The notes beneath the pieces are model-generated. The model was not told the origin of the DNA, searched no databases, and saw only the letters and a program-made list of their open reading frames with translations. This document shows, piece after piece, positions 1 to 7,073 of a DNA stretch of 64,000 nt. The translations under genes were made by a program, and so were the position numbers. Origin of the DNA: CAWAMD01 sp963783045 (GTDB lineage Bacteria > Actinomycetota > Nitriliruptoria > Nitriliruptorales > Nitriliruptoraceae); assembly GCA_963783045.1 (NCBI GenBank), contig CAWAMD010000001.1, positions 248,001 through 312,000 of the forward strand, given 5' to 3'. Position 1 is the first letter of the stretch; each line of letters opens with the position of its first letter.

Positions 1-590
1 CATCCGGTCGAAGCGCCACCGGCGGGTCACCCCACCCAGACGGGCACAGGTCCGGTCGATCGCGTCGAACGTGTGCGGCTGGTCGGTCTCGTCCGCGAAC
101 GTGCCGCGACTCCTCGACGAGTACGACAACGACCCGATCAGCAGCATCGCCGTGCCACCGTCGAGCCACGGCGCCTCCGGCAGCTCCACCCATTCCCACT
201 GGGTCTCCGCCCCGGGCGGATGCTTGATCTCGGTCGTCGGCACCCCTGGTGCTGACGACGTGCACGCCGAACACGCCGGGCGCAACCGGGTCGCACCCGC
301 AGCTGCCGAGTGAACGTCGGATACGCCCGCGGATACCCGAGCGCGACGACCTCGTCGAACAGCGCCGACGCCCACACGTGCGGATCGTCTACGAGCCGCT
401 GCGCGACGTAGCCCTCCACCACGTCGAACGGATCCACCTCGGCGCGCTTGCGCACCCCCGGCTCCCGTTCGCCGTTCAGATACGCACGGACGGTCTTGCG
501 GTCGCGCCCGAGATGACGGGCGATCTGGCTGATGCTCCAGCCCTGCTTACGCAGTGCGTGTGCTTCCACGTCCTCCTCCGATGACAACAT
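1..590 (-). pseudogene. IS21-family transposase IstA, N-terminal part, frameshifted and cut by the window edge
   Basis: Reading leftwards from the ATG at 590, the protein opens with an IS21-type helix-turn-helix region (EEDVEAHALRKQGWSISQIA followed by RHLGRDRKTVRAYLNGER), then DPFDVVEGYVAQRLVDDPHV and YPTFTRQLR. Near 290-300 the match jumps to another frame and continues as HPPGAETQWEWVELP and ends at the window edge with GGVTRRWRFDRM, which is where IS21 IstA proteins carry their integrase core. The position that is normally the first catalytic Asp (QWDW in close relatives, as I recall them) reads Glu here. No istB is visible because the window ends. With the frame break this copy is probably inactive. 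Confidence 0.8.
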
Positions 591-691
591 GGTCCCGAGG
601 TCCTCCCGGCGAGATGGCTGCTTGGCAGCGCCATCCTCGGGAGGACCTCACGTTCCGTTACGGAACCCATGCCGCACCAGGAGTCACCAGG

Positions 692-725
692 TGGGGAATT
701 TCGATGAGCAGGACTGGGGAATTTC
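692..725. repeat. Paired terminal repeats of the IS21-type element
   Basis: TGGGGAATTTC occurs twice in direct orientation (692-702 and 715-725), just outside the transposase start. Multiple short repeats of this kind are typical of IS21-family ends, so the outer boundary of the insertion sequence probably lies close to 735. The remaining bases to 918 show nothing I can interpret. Confidence 0.55.
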
Positions 726-918
726 CAACGAGCGCCGTCAAGGCTTCATTGAGCGCGCTGACGTGCGGTCCGAATTCGCGAACCCCGGTCGATCTGCGGC
801 CATCTCGCCGCGCATCTCTCAAATGAGTCGTTCGGTTTCCGAGTGGGTCTGACGGGCAGTTCGGAGTTCGTGCAGCGCGATTGGTCTGGAGTTCTCCGCG
901 CCGACGTTCAGGAGCGGC

Positions 919-2862
919 TCAGCAGCGCTCGTCGCGGGTGTGAAGGTCGCGAACCCGGGCCTCGCTGACCGATCGGCTGTCGCCGACGACGAGCAGGTCA
1001 ATTTGGCGGCATCCGCTGACGGCGGTGGCGGTAGCGGACGGGACGGTGTCGGGGTGGACCATCAGCAGCGGCGCGTCGGCACGGTCGGCGAGCCCTGCGG
1101 CCGCGAGGCCCCACGCCCAGCCGTCGGTCGCGTATCCGTTGATGACCGTGTAGCGGCGCGTCCCGGATGGCTCGACCTTCCACAACGTGCGGGCGACCGA
1201 GGTGGCGGTCTCATCACGGGCCGCGCCCGACACCCGCACGGGTGACGGGACGGCCTGCTCGACACGCGCGGACAAGGCGGAGGGGCCGCCGAGGAGCAGC
1301 GTTTGCGACGGCTTGTCGCCGTCCATCCATGCCTTGACTGCCGGGTGGAGTTGGTTGGTCGGGGTCAGAAGCAGCGGGATCCGCGCGTCGGCCGCGAATG
1401 CGCCGCCCGTCACCGAGTCCGCCCATGCTGCGGTGCCTGGACCGTCGGCGCGTGCGAGCAGGGCGCGGCGGTAGTTGGGGAAGTGGGCGCGGACCTCGTC
1501 CGCCACGGCTATCGCGGTCTCGACCCGGGACGGGCCGGCGAGACGTCGGACGGTGTAGCCGTCGGCCTGCAACGTGGCGACGACGACTGGCGAGACCGCC
1601 TGCTCGCCACCGAGGACGTAGACACGACCGCCCGGGCCGAGGATCCGGTCGAGCTCGTCGCGGGTCTCCGCCGGAAGCTGGTTGGTCTGCGTGTAGAGCA
1701 GCGGACCACGGAAGGTCAGCGCGGCGCCGGTGAGCGAGTCGGCGAACGTGTCGTCCCGCGACAGCACCGCGTAGGTCGCCCGCGGCAACGCCGGCTCGCG
1801 CGCCTCGTCGGCGACGACACCGTTCTGGTCGGACCACAGCCGCCGGCTCGCAGCCACGGCTGCGGCCATCGGCGAGGTCGCACCGAGCCGCTCGGTGGTG
1901 GCCGCGTTGCCGTCGAAGCCGGCCTGCGCCGGGATGGTGCCGGGTGCGTTGCCGACGTACACGGGGTCACGGACGCCATCCAGGCCGGGCAGGACGCGCT
2001 GGAGTTGGGTGCCGTCACGGCGGACCGTGAACGCGCCGAAGCCATCCTCTTCCGGTAGTGACTGGTCGAACACGATGGTGCTGCCGTCGTCGGACCAGTC
2101 CAGACCCGAGAGCACGTCGGCGCCCGCGACGACGATCGACGACCGGTCGGCGATGCGGAGCACTCGCAGCTCCGTCGGAGGCTCGCTGTGGTGTGCGGAG
2201 CCGGAGTCGTCCTCGCTCAGCGCGATGTGCGTGCCGGTCGGTGACCACTTCGCGTCCTCGGCGACCCGGAACTCGCGCCTGTGCAACGTCTGGATGTCCC
2301 GACCGTCGACGGTCATGGTCTGGAGCACGCTCGTCTCTGGGCTGCGGAGCTCCGTGTCGTCGATGGTCGTGAAGGCGAGCCGGGTCCCGTCCGGCGACCA
2401 GGACATGAACCGGGCGTTCTCGGGGCCGACCGTGCGGTCGTTGCGACCGTCCCGGTCGATGATGTGGATGCGACCGTCGTTGCCGTCCGTGTAGCCGATC
2501 CGTGCGCCGTCGGGCGAGAACTGCGGGTTGGCGTAGGGGCCTGCGCAGCACTCCGCCGTGGCGGACAGCCGCTGCGGAGCGGAACCGTCGACCTGCGCCA
2601 CGTACAGGGACCTGTCACGGCTATAGGCGATCTGTGTGCCGTCCGGGGACACGTCCACGTCCTCCTCGGACGCGGCGGTGGCCGTCACCTCGAACCGCCC
2701 GGAGCCGTCGAGGTTCGCGAAGAACAGGTCGCTCTGGAAAGGCTCCCGCCCCTCAGCGGAGTACCCGACCCGGGGAGGCGCGGCGGACGCCGGCCGGACG
2801 GCCGCGAACGTCGACATGACGGTCAACAGCGCCACGCCGACCCGTCGAGTCAGCTTGTCCAT
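919..2862 (-). CDS. Secreted beta-propeller protein with C-terminal cell-wall-binding (CWB2) repeats
   Basis: A 647-residue exported protein. The start chosen is the ATG at 2862 (MDKLTRRVGVALLTVMSTFA), which gives a clean signal peptide ending near ASAAPP and has a purine-rich GGACGGGGAC upstream; the open frame extends further but without a signal sequence. Residues about 35-310 hold TolB/PD40-type propeller blades (EDVDVSPDGTQIAYS, NPQFSPDGARIGY, MSWSPDGTRLAF, DWSDDGSTIVFD). The C-terminal half has CWB2 repeats recognisable by VYVLGGEQAVSP, RLAGPSRVETAIAVAD, TLLLGGPSALS and LLVVGDSRSVS. CWB2 modules anchor proteins non-covalently to wall polymers, so the propeller is probably displayed at the surface. 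Its ligand is unknown. Confidence 0.85.
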   Translation of the reverse strand: MDKLTRRVGVALLTVMSTFAAVRPASAAPPRVGYSAEGREPFQSDLFFANLDGSGRFEVTATAASEEDVDVSPDGTQIAYSRDRSLYVAQVDGSAPQRLSATAECCAGPYANPQFSPDGARIGYTDGNDGRIHIIDRDGRNDRTVGPENARFMSWSPDGTRLAFTTIDDTELRSPETSVLQTMTVDGRDIQTLHRREFRVAEDAKWSPTGTHIALSEDDSGSAHHSEPPTELRVLRIADRSSIVVAGADVLSGLDWSDDGSTIVFDQSLPEEDGFGAFTVRRDGTQLQRVLPGLDGVRDPVYVGNAPGTIPAQAGFDGNAATTERLGATSPMAAAVAASRRLWSDQNGVVADEAREPALPRATYAVLSRDDTFADSLTGAALTFRGPLLYTQTNQLPAETRDELDRILGPGGRVYVLGGEQAVSPVVVATLQADGYTVRRLAGPSRVETAIAVADEVRAHFPNYRRALLARADGPGTAAWADSVTGGAFAADARIPLLLTPTNQLHPAVKAWMDGDKPSQTLLLGGPSALSARVEQAVPSPVRVSGAARDETATSVARTLWKVEPSGTRRYTVINGYATDGWAWGLAAAGLADRADAPLLMVHPDTVPSATATAVSGCRQIDLLVVGDSRSVSEARVRDLHTRDERC

Positions 2863-3369
2863 GTTCGCGAGTCCCCGTCCGAGATGTCTGTACCGGAGTG
2901 AGCGTGCCGAAGACGGTATGTGGGGCGTGGGCATCTGGGAGAGGCGCGGCCCAAACCTCTTGCAGTCGGTCGCGGTGCGTGCCAGGCAACCGCTCCGACT
3001 CGCGTCCTCCGCTTCGCTGGACTCTACGGCCCACGGTCCTCTCCCACGCCGGGTCCGACAGCCTGTTGGCGTGCTGAGCCCCCTCCAGGACTCTCCCGTG
3101 GAGCACAAGACAACGGTGCGCTCCTGCGGAAGACAGCTCGCCTAAACAGTTCGGCTCCGCAGTGCGGAGTACGTCGGCTCGTCGCCCTGGCCCGGGTCAG
3201 TGTGGCCCGGTCAGCACCAGGACGTGCGGGGGGCCGCCCGCATCATCGGGCAGTGACCACTGGTTTCCGTGATTTTGTACGACCTTCCACCAGTGATGCC
3301 TCCGCTGGACGCAGGCCGTTGCGGTCCCGTTCCTGTCTGGCTGTCACATGGGGCCGGTTGACTGTGGTC
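2863..3369. other. Gene-free interval between divergent genes
   Basis: About 500 bases with no convincing gene. It should carry the promoters of the leftward propeller gene and the rightward gene at 3370. The only motif I can point to is TCGCCTAA at 3138-3145, identical to the half-site found in front of other small genes of this arm. Confidence 0.5.
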
Positions 3370-3825
3370 ATGGACGATCATCGCTTCCCGCTTGCTGTTG
3401 AGGAGCCGCCGTATCGGCGGCTTAACACCGATGGACGTTTGAACGTCGGTTGCTACGAGGTAGCCGGTGTGTTGTCGGCGGTCATGTTCGCGCACCGTCT
3501 GTGGATCTCGGAGGGTCCGGGCGTCGAGGCGCCGGAGGTTGACGAGCTCAGGGGGTTGGTGCGGTATCTCGTGTCGGCGGTCGACGCGGTCCAGGCGCGG
3601 GTTGCTGGCCGCGTGGACCGGATGGCGGCGTCGTCCGAGCGGGCGTGGCGGGCGGTGCGGACGGCGATCGCCGCGCATCCTGTGCCGTGGGGTGCTGACA
3701 CCCGGACGAAGGAGGCCTGGTGGCACGGCGTCGTCGACCACGCTGCAGGGTTGGTCGCGCTGGCCCTCGAGTTCGTCGAGGACTCCGACCAATTCGCTGG
3801 TCTTGATGCCGTGGGCTCTGACTGA
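3370..3825 (+). CDS. Hypothetical protein, mostly helical
   Basis: A 151-residue soluble protein starting MDDHRFPLAVEEPPYRRLN. It has no signal peptide or membrane segment. It has acidic and Ala/Val-rich helices (ELRGLVRYLVSAVDAVQARV), two Trp-rich stretches (ERAWRAVR; TKEAWWHGVVDHAAGLVALA) and a short acidic tail. I recognise no family. The open frame extends upstream, but the ATG at 3370 is the first start that gives sensible composition. It lies in the accessory arm with small regulatory genes, so an element-specific role is possible but unproven. Confidence 0.6.
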   Translation: MDDHRFPLAVEEPPYRRLNTDGRLNVGCYEVAGVLSAVMFAHRLWISEGPGVEAPEVDELRGLVRYLVSAVDAVQARVAGRVDRMAASSERAWRAVRTAIAAHPVPWGADTRTKEAWWHGVVDHAAGLVALALEFVEDSDQFAGLDAVGSD

Positions 3826-3886
3826 CGCCGCCCGGCCGTGTTCCCGACCTGGTCGGTTCGGGGTGATCGACACCAAGCGGCTGCTG

Positions 3887-4177
3887 TCAGGCTGATCGGT
3901 ATCGCCGGTTGAGGTAGTGGAGCGGGACGACATTGCCGTGCCGGACGTACTCGCCGCCGTAGATGCCGTCCGCTTCCGGGTCGCTGAGGCCGAGGACGTG
4001 GCATTCGGGGCGGACGGGGCAGTGGTCGCAGTGGAGCTCGATGAACTCTGCTGCGGCGGCCCAGTCCAGGTGGTCGCCGGTGGGGTCGATGGCCGATGTC
4101 GCGCACGGCGGGCGGTCCTCGCCGGAGCGTTCGCTGAGACGTGCCAGGAGGAGGGTGAGGGCCTTCAGCTGGTTCAA
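3887..4177 (-). CDS. WhiB-like iron-sulfur transcription factor
   Basis: A 96-residue protein with the four-cysteine WhiB signature: Cys25, then Cys50-x2-Cys53-x5-Cys59, followed by the G-I-Y-G-G turn at 71-75 that corresponds to the family's G[VI]WGG loop. Wbl proteins bind a 4Fe-4S cluster through these cysteines and act with the principal sigma factor. In this frame the only usable start is TTG at 4177, because a stop lies two codons upstream. A 20-bp imperfect palindrome sits 42 bases upstream. Location among small mobile-element genes recalls phage- and plasmid-borne Wbl proteins. The Tyr in place of Trp in the turn is a minor departure. Confidence 0.82.
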   Translation of the reverse strand: MNQLKALTLLLARLSERSGEDRPPCATSAIDPTGDHLDWAAAAEFIELHCDHCPVRPECHVLGLSDPEADGIYGGEYVRHGNVVPLHYLNRRYRSA

Positions 4178-4218
4178 CGGTCATCCAATGCTCGGTCGAC
4201 TCAGGCGTGGACCGAACA

Positions 4219-4238
4219 TTAGCAGAACTTTCGCCTAA
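4219..4238. promoter_or_regulatory. Dyad operator upstream of the WhiB-like gene
   Basis: TTAGCAGAACTTTCGCCTAA is an imperfect inverted repeat. Its right half, TTCGCCTAA, is the reverse complement of the TTAGGCGAA half-site that recurs at 5605, and in the variant TTAGCCGAA at 6712 and 7017. It also lies just upstream of the WhiB-like start. Confidence 0.5.
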
Positions 4239-4247
4239 CGGATTGTG

Positions 4248-5147
4248 TCAGCCTGCTCGGAGGGTCACCCCGCGGCGGAGCCGGTTGCGGGCGGCCGTGG
4301 GGGTGAACATGACGAAGTGGCAGCGTCCGTTGAAGAACGTCTCGATCCGGATGGTCCTGTTCGCGCCGGAGAGCTCACGGAGGTGGCCCTCGGCGAGCTT
4401 GGGTGCGGTGCCGAGCCGTGAGGCGCGAACGGCGTCGGGAAGGTCCGGGAAGGCGACGGATCCGGTGGTGTACGGGAGGCCTCGGGTGTCGAAGCGGTTG
4501 CTGATGGGTCCGAACCTCGCTCGGAAGCTCGGTGACTCGGTGGCGAGCCAGACCGGGACGTGGCCGTTGAAGTGGGGGAGGTGGCCGGTGATGAGGAGCG
4601 CGACGGGTCGGGGGTGGGTCTCGGTGTAGTACCGGATGGTGGCATGGATCGAGGCGCCGACGTCCTGCGAGAGCGCGACCGGGGTGGCCAGCCCCAGCCG
4701 GTAGTCGGCTGCGCGCTCTACGAAGCGGTGCCCTTGGAAGATCAGGTGGGCGGCGCAGTGGTTGGCCTCCTGCTCGAGGGACTCTTCGGCGTGGCGGAAG
4801 AGGCTGTGGTGGTCATCGAAGTAGGCCAGTGCGCGATGCCAGGGCAGCAGGCCGTGGCTCGTCTCGTGGGCGAGGGTCCAGTGACGGCGGGGCTCGCCCT
4901 GGTCGTTGACGATGTAGACGGTGCGGCGCCGCATGGTGATGACCCCGAGCAGTCGTGACAGCGCCCGTGGCCGCTTGGCGTTGAGCTCCTCCGGAAGCGC
5001 GGACATGTCGACGACGTCGCGGACATCTGCGGAGGCGGCCGCGACCTCCTTGAGCGGCGTCGGGTAGACCCCCGCGGCCCCGGAGCGCAGCAGAGCCGCC
5101 TCGGCGTGCCGGACGACGTCCTCGGCGGTGAAGGCATCAAGTCCCAT
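4248..5147 (-). CDS. ImmA/IrrE-family zinc metalloprotease
   Basis: A 299-residue protein starting at the ATG at 5147 (MGLDAFTAEDVVRHAEAALL). The zinc-protease signature HETSH appears in LAHETSHGLLPWH, preceded by the strand VYIVNDQGEPRRHWTLAHE usual for this family; EQEANHCAAHLIF supplies the downstream E-x-x-A-N motif. The family cleaves XRE-type repressors during stress or mobile-element induction. The upstream XRE gene overlaps this one by 11 bases, so the two are translationally coupled and the XRE protein is the obvious substrate. The C-terminal 120 residues (ending RNRLRRGVTLRAG) match no domain I know. Confidence 0.87.
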   Translation of the reverse strand: MGLDAFTAEDVVRHAEAALLRSGAAGVYPTPLKEVAAASADVRDVVDMSALPEELNAKRPRALSRLLGVITMRRRTVYIVNDQGEPRRHWTLAHETSHGLLPWHRALAYFDDHHSLFRHAEESLEQEANHCAAHLIFQGHRFVERAADYRLGLATPVALSQDVGASIHATIRYYTETHPRPVALLITGHLPHFNGHVPVWLATESPSFRARFGPISNRFDTRGLPYTTGSVAFPDLPDAVRASRLGTAPKLAEGHLRELSGANRTIRIETFFNGRCHFVMFTPTAARNRLRRGVTLRAG

Positions 5148-5493
5148 CGTCGTCGCCCTTCCGTCGCTGGCGGACCTCGTCGAGGAACTCGAGGACCTCG
5201 TGGAGCTCGCCGTTGCTGAGGTTCTCCGAGGCGTGCAGGAGCGCGCCCTGCAAACTCCGCGCGCCCGTCCGTGGGTGCGCCGAGGTGTGGCCTGCGAGTT
5301 CGAGGAGATGGGCGTAGTCGAGCTGGTAGGTCTCGGAGAGGCGCCACAGCAGCGACATGCCAGGTTTCTCGATGCGGCCCTTCTCGATCTGCGACAGATG
5401 GGCGTTGTGGATGCCGGTGTGAGCTTCGGCCTCGCGCAGCGACCAGCCGTGGCGGAGGCGTGCTTCACGTACGCGGCGCGCGAGCGCGTCCAT
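5137..5493 (-). CDS. XRE-family repressor paired with the ImmA-type protease
   Basis: A 118-residue protein. Residues 1-60 form a helix-turn-helix of the XRE/Cro-CI class (WSLREAEAHTGIHNAHLSQI, EKGRIEKPGMSLLWRLSETY). The C-terminal part (NGELHEVLEFLDEVRQRRKG) is helical and may be the dimerisation and protease-recognition region. The gene starts at the ATG at 5493 and ends inside the start of the ImmA-type gene. Two near-identical 17-bp palindromes lie directly upstream (5522-5538 and 5556-5572), which fits an autoregulated repressor also controlling the divergent gene at 5636. Confidence 0.88.
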   Translation of the reverse strand: MDALARRVREARLRHGWSLREAEAHTGIHNAHLSQIEKGRIEKPGMSLLWRLSETYQLDYAHLLELAGHTSAHPRTGARSLQGALLHASENLSNGELHEVLEFLDEVRQRRKGDDDGT

Positions 5494-5521
5494 GTTCCGT
5501 CCTTTCGTCCGCCCCGTCGTT

Positions 5522-5538
5522 TGCTAACCAACTTAGCA
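5522..5538. promoter_or_regulatory. Palindromic operator 1 for the XRE-ImmA promoter
   Basis: TGCTAACCAACTTAGCA has the arms TGCTAA and TTAGCA around five bases and lies 29 bases upstream of the XRE start. It resembles the perfect palindrome at 5556-5572. Confidence 0.6.
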
Positions 5539-5555
5539 GCCGTAGCGTTCGACTG

Positions 5556-5572
5556 CGCTAACCAGGTTAGCG
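5556..5572. promoter_or_regulatory. Palindromic operator 2 for the XRE-ImmA promoter
   Basis: CGCTAACCAGGTTAGCG is a perfect 17-bp palindrome centred on A5564. Its centre is 34 bp from that of operator 1, roughly three helical turns, which suits cooperative repressor binding (inference). Confidence 0.65.
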
Positions 5573-5604
5573 GCCAGAGCCGTCCCGCGGGACGACTGGT
5601 AACA

Positions 5605-5615
5605 TTAGGCGAAAG
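5605..5615 (+). promoter_or_regulatory. Copy of the TTAGGCGAA motif before the 5636 gene
   Basis: TTAGGCGAAAG lies 21 bases before the ATG at 5636. Its reverse complement, CTTTCGCCTAA, is exactly present at 4228-4238 before the WhiB-like gene. Confidence 0.5.
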
Positions 5616-5635
5616 ATGCCCGAAAGGTACCGCTG

Positions 5636-6073
5636 ATGCCGAGGGATGTCGGGAGCCACAGGGGTACGTCCCGCGTGGCCGCGGCCACGTCGGTCTGCCG
5701 GATTCGGCGGACGCGCCAGGCGGTGCTCCGTGAGCTGGACCTGGCGGTGGCGGCCCTGACCGACGTCCGGTCGGGCAGCGTCGACAGCGCCCCTGGAGCC
5801 CCTGAGGGCTCCGGCCGGCGTTCCCGCCCGCCGACGCCGGCATCACGCCAGGCGGAGCCGCCCGAGCTGTGGGAGCAGCTCGACACGATCGAGCAGCTGG
5901 TGGTCGAGTTGGAGTCGGCGACTGCGGTGACCGAATGCGGCGAGCTCGACCCGGTCCTGCTCGCCAGCCGACTGCGTGCGGCGTCGGCGGCACTCGAGCG
6001 GGCAGGCCGGGCGCTGTCACGGTGCCGTCGCCAGCACGAAGACTCGGCCCGACCGGGGGAGGACCCGCGATGA
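5636..6073 (+). CDS. Hypothetical protein of the accessory element
   Basis: A 145-residue protein with a basic N-terminal third (RIRRTRQAVLRELDLAVAAL), a Pro/Gly/Ser-rich joint near residues 48-70, and a helical C-terminal part (LWEQLDTIEQLVVELESATA; RLRAASAALERAGRALSRC) with coiled-coil character. The start at 5636 is supported by GAAAGG ten bases upstream. Its stop overlaps the next start as ATGA (6070-6073). I recognise no family. It faces away from the XRE repressor gene and probably shares its control region. Confidence 0.65.
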   Translation: MPRDVGSHRGTSRVAAATSVCRIRRTRQAVLRELDLAVAALTDVRSGSVDSAPGAPEGSGRRSRPPTPASRQAEPPELWEQLDTIEQLVVELESATAVTECGELDPVLLASRLRAASAALERAGRALSRCRRQHEDSARPGEDPR

Positions 6074-6318
6074 GCCGTCCTCGGGTGCCCCCGATGAGGC
6101 GGCCCGACGAGATCTGTCGGCGATGCCAGCCGATGGGTGCGCCCGAGGTCGCGGAGCTCCTCGGTGTCGAACGGACCACCGTCAACCAGTGGAACTACCG
6201 CGGTCTGTTACCGGAACCCGACTGGATCGTCCATGGATACCCCGCCTGGGACCGACTCACCATCCAGCGTTGGGCGCAGCTCACCGGTAGGGGCGTGGGG
6301 AAGAGGCCCGTTAGTTAG
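6070..6318 (+). CDS. Small MerR/excisionase-like DNA-binding protein
   Basis: An 82-residue protein overlapping the previous gene by ATGA. Residues about 20-75 read GAPEVAELLGVERTTVNQWN, then a YRGLLPEP wing and PAWDRLTIQRWAQ. This is the arrangement of a winged helix-turn-helix of the MerR/AlpA/excisionase kind. Two cysteines (ICRRCQP) precede the helices. In mobile elements such proteins act as excision directors or regulators of integrase genes, but no integrase is visible in the window. It converges on the repressor gene and overlaps its end by four bases. Confidence 0.65.
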   Translation: MSRPRVPPMRRPDEICRRCQPMGAPEVAELLGVERTTVNQWNYRGLLPEPDWIVHGYPAWDRLTIQRWAQLTGRGVGKRPVS

Positions 6319-6689
6319 CGGCCGCTACCCGACGACTCCGAACGAACCATCCGCTCGAGCTCGGCCACACGGCGGCGAAGCTCGGCGATCTCACTCAAGG
6401 CATCCCTGCCGGGCGGAGACGGAGGAGCCGGGTCCACGGGTGGCGGCAGCTCGCCAGCCGTCAACAGCCTCCAGATCGCGTCGTCGGGCCAGCCAAGCGC
6501 GCCGCAGACCTTCGCCAATGTCGTGCGGTGATACCGGGTCGACGACGCGTTCTGCAGCTTCCTGACGGTCGCATCCGACACCCCCGCCGCGCGAGCGAGG
6601 TCGACCTGGTCCCACCCGAGCTCAGCGAGACGATCGTTGAGCGCTTCCGCCACGCGCTCCCACAATTCCGGATCAGCCTTCGTCGGCAT
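6315..6689 (-). CDS. XRE-family regulator with C-terminal coiled coil
   Basis: A 124-residue protein starting at the ATG at 6689, chosen because AAGGTGGAGTG precedes it. A lambda-repressor-type helix-turn-helix occupies residues 8-65 (DQVDLARAAGVSDATVRKLQ; TTLAKVCGALGWPDDAIWRL). After a Pro-rich hinge comes a short leucine-zipper-like helix (LSEIAELRRRVAELERMV) suited to dimerisation. A 13-base motif in its own promoter (6712-6724) recurs inverted before the divergent gene at 7074, so it may regulate both. Confidence 0.83.
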   Translation of the reverse strand: MPTKADPELWERVAEALNDRLAELGWDQVDLARAAGVSDATVRKLQNASSTRYHRTTLAKVCGALGWPDDAIWRLLTAGELPPPVDPAPPSPPGRDALSEIAELRRRVAELERMVRSESSGSGR

Positions 6690-6711
6690 CACTCCACCTT
6701 CTGACCGTTGG

Positions 6712-6724
6712 AAACTTCGGCTAA
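6712..6724 (-). promoter_or_regulatory. AAACTTCGGCTAA motif before the XRE regulator
   Basis: AAACTTCGGCTAA lies 23 bases upstream of the ATG at 6689. It is identical, in reverse complement, to 7017-7029. Confidence 0.5.
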
Positions 6725-7012
6725 TACGCCGGACCTTTAAGGGCAAGCTTACTCGGTTCGGTCTTAGACGGCGACAATGTTCTCGCCCCTGTGGACTGGC
6801 TCGTCCTGGGCCTGTGTCCTCAGCGACACGCCGCTTCGCTGAGCCACTCGACATCCCAGCTTCCGCGTGAGGCGGCCGCAAAGGGCCGATCCTCCCTCGT
6901 CTGCTGACGAACCATCAGCGTCGTCAGCTGGGCAACCCGGGGACGTCTCGCTGGGATCGGGCGGTGCTGAAGCGTCCTAGCTGTAGCGCATCCCACTACA
7001 GCTCGGGAGGCG

Positions 7013-7029
7013 AAACTTAGCCGAAGTTT
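7013..7029 (+). promoter_or_regulatory. Dyad operator before the beta-helix gene
   Basis: AAACTTAGCCGAAGTTT has perfect AAACTT/AAGTTT arms around five bases and contains the TTAGCCGAA half-site. It lies 44 bases before the ATG at 7074. Confidence 0.5.
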
Positions 7030-7073
7030 TACCGTTCTGGTCGTCCACTCAACCGATCAGAACGGAACAACTC

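Larger units (their letters stand above)
6690..7073. other. Divergent control region between the XRE regulator and the beta-helix gene
   Basis: About 380 bases without a gene. It contains the inverted copies of AAACTTCGGCTAA listed separately, and the perfect inverted repeat AGCTGTAG (6979-6986) / CTACAGCT (6996-7003) with a nine-base spacer. No run of T follows it, so it is more likely an operator or leader hairpin than a terminator. Confidence 0.55.

Noticed and set aside
4248..6185. A 645-residue fusion protein starting at 6185
   Set aside because: The first 346 residues overlap the XRE gene and its promoter in another frame and are Arg/Pro-rich; only the part from 5147 is the ImmA-type protein.
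6979..7003. Intrinsic terminator before the beta-helix gene
   Set aside because: The hairpin has only an 8-bp stem, no T-run, and lies between divergent promoters; listed as possible operator instead.
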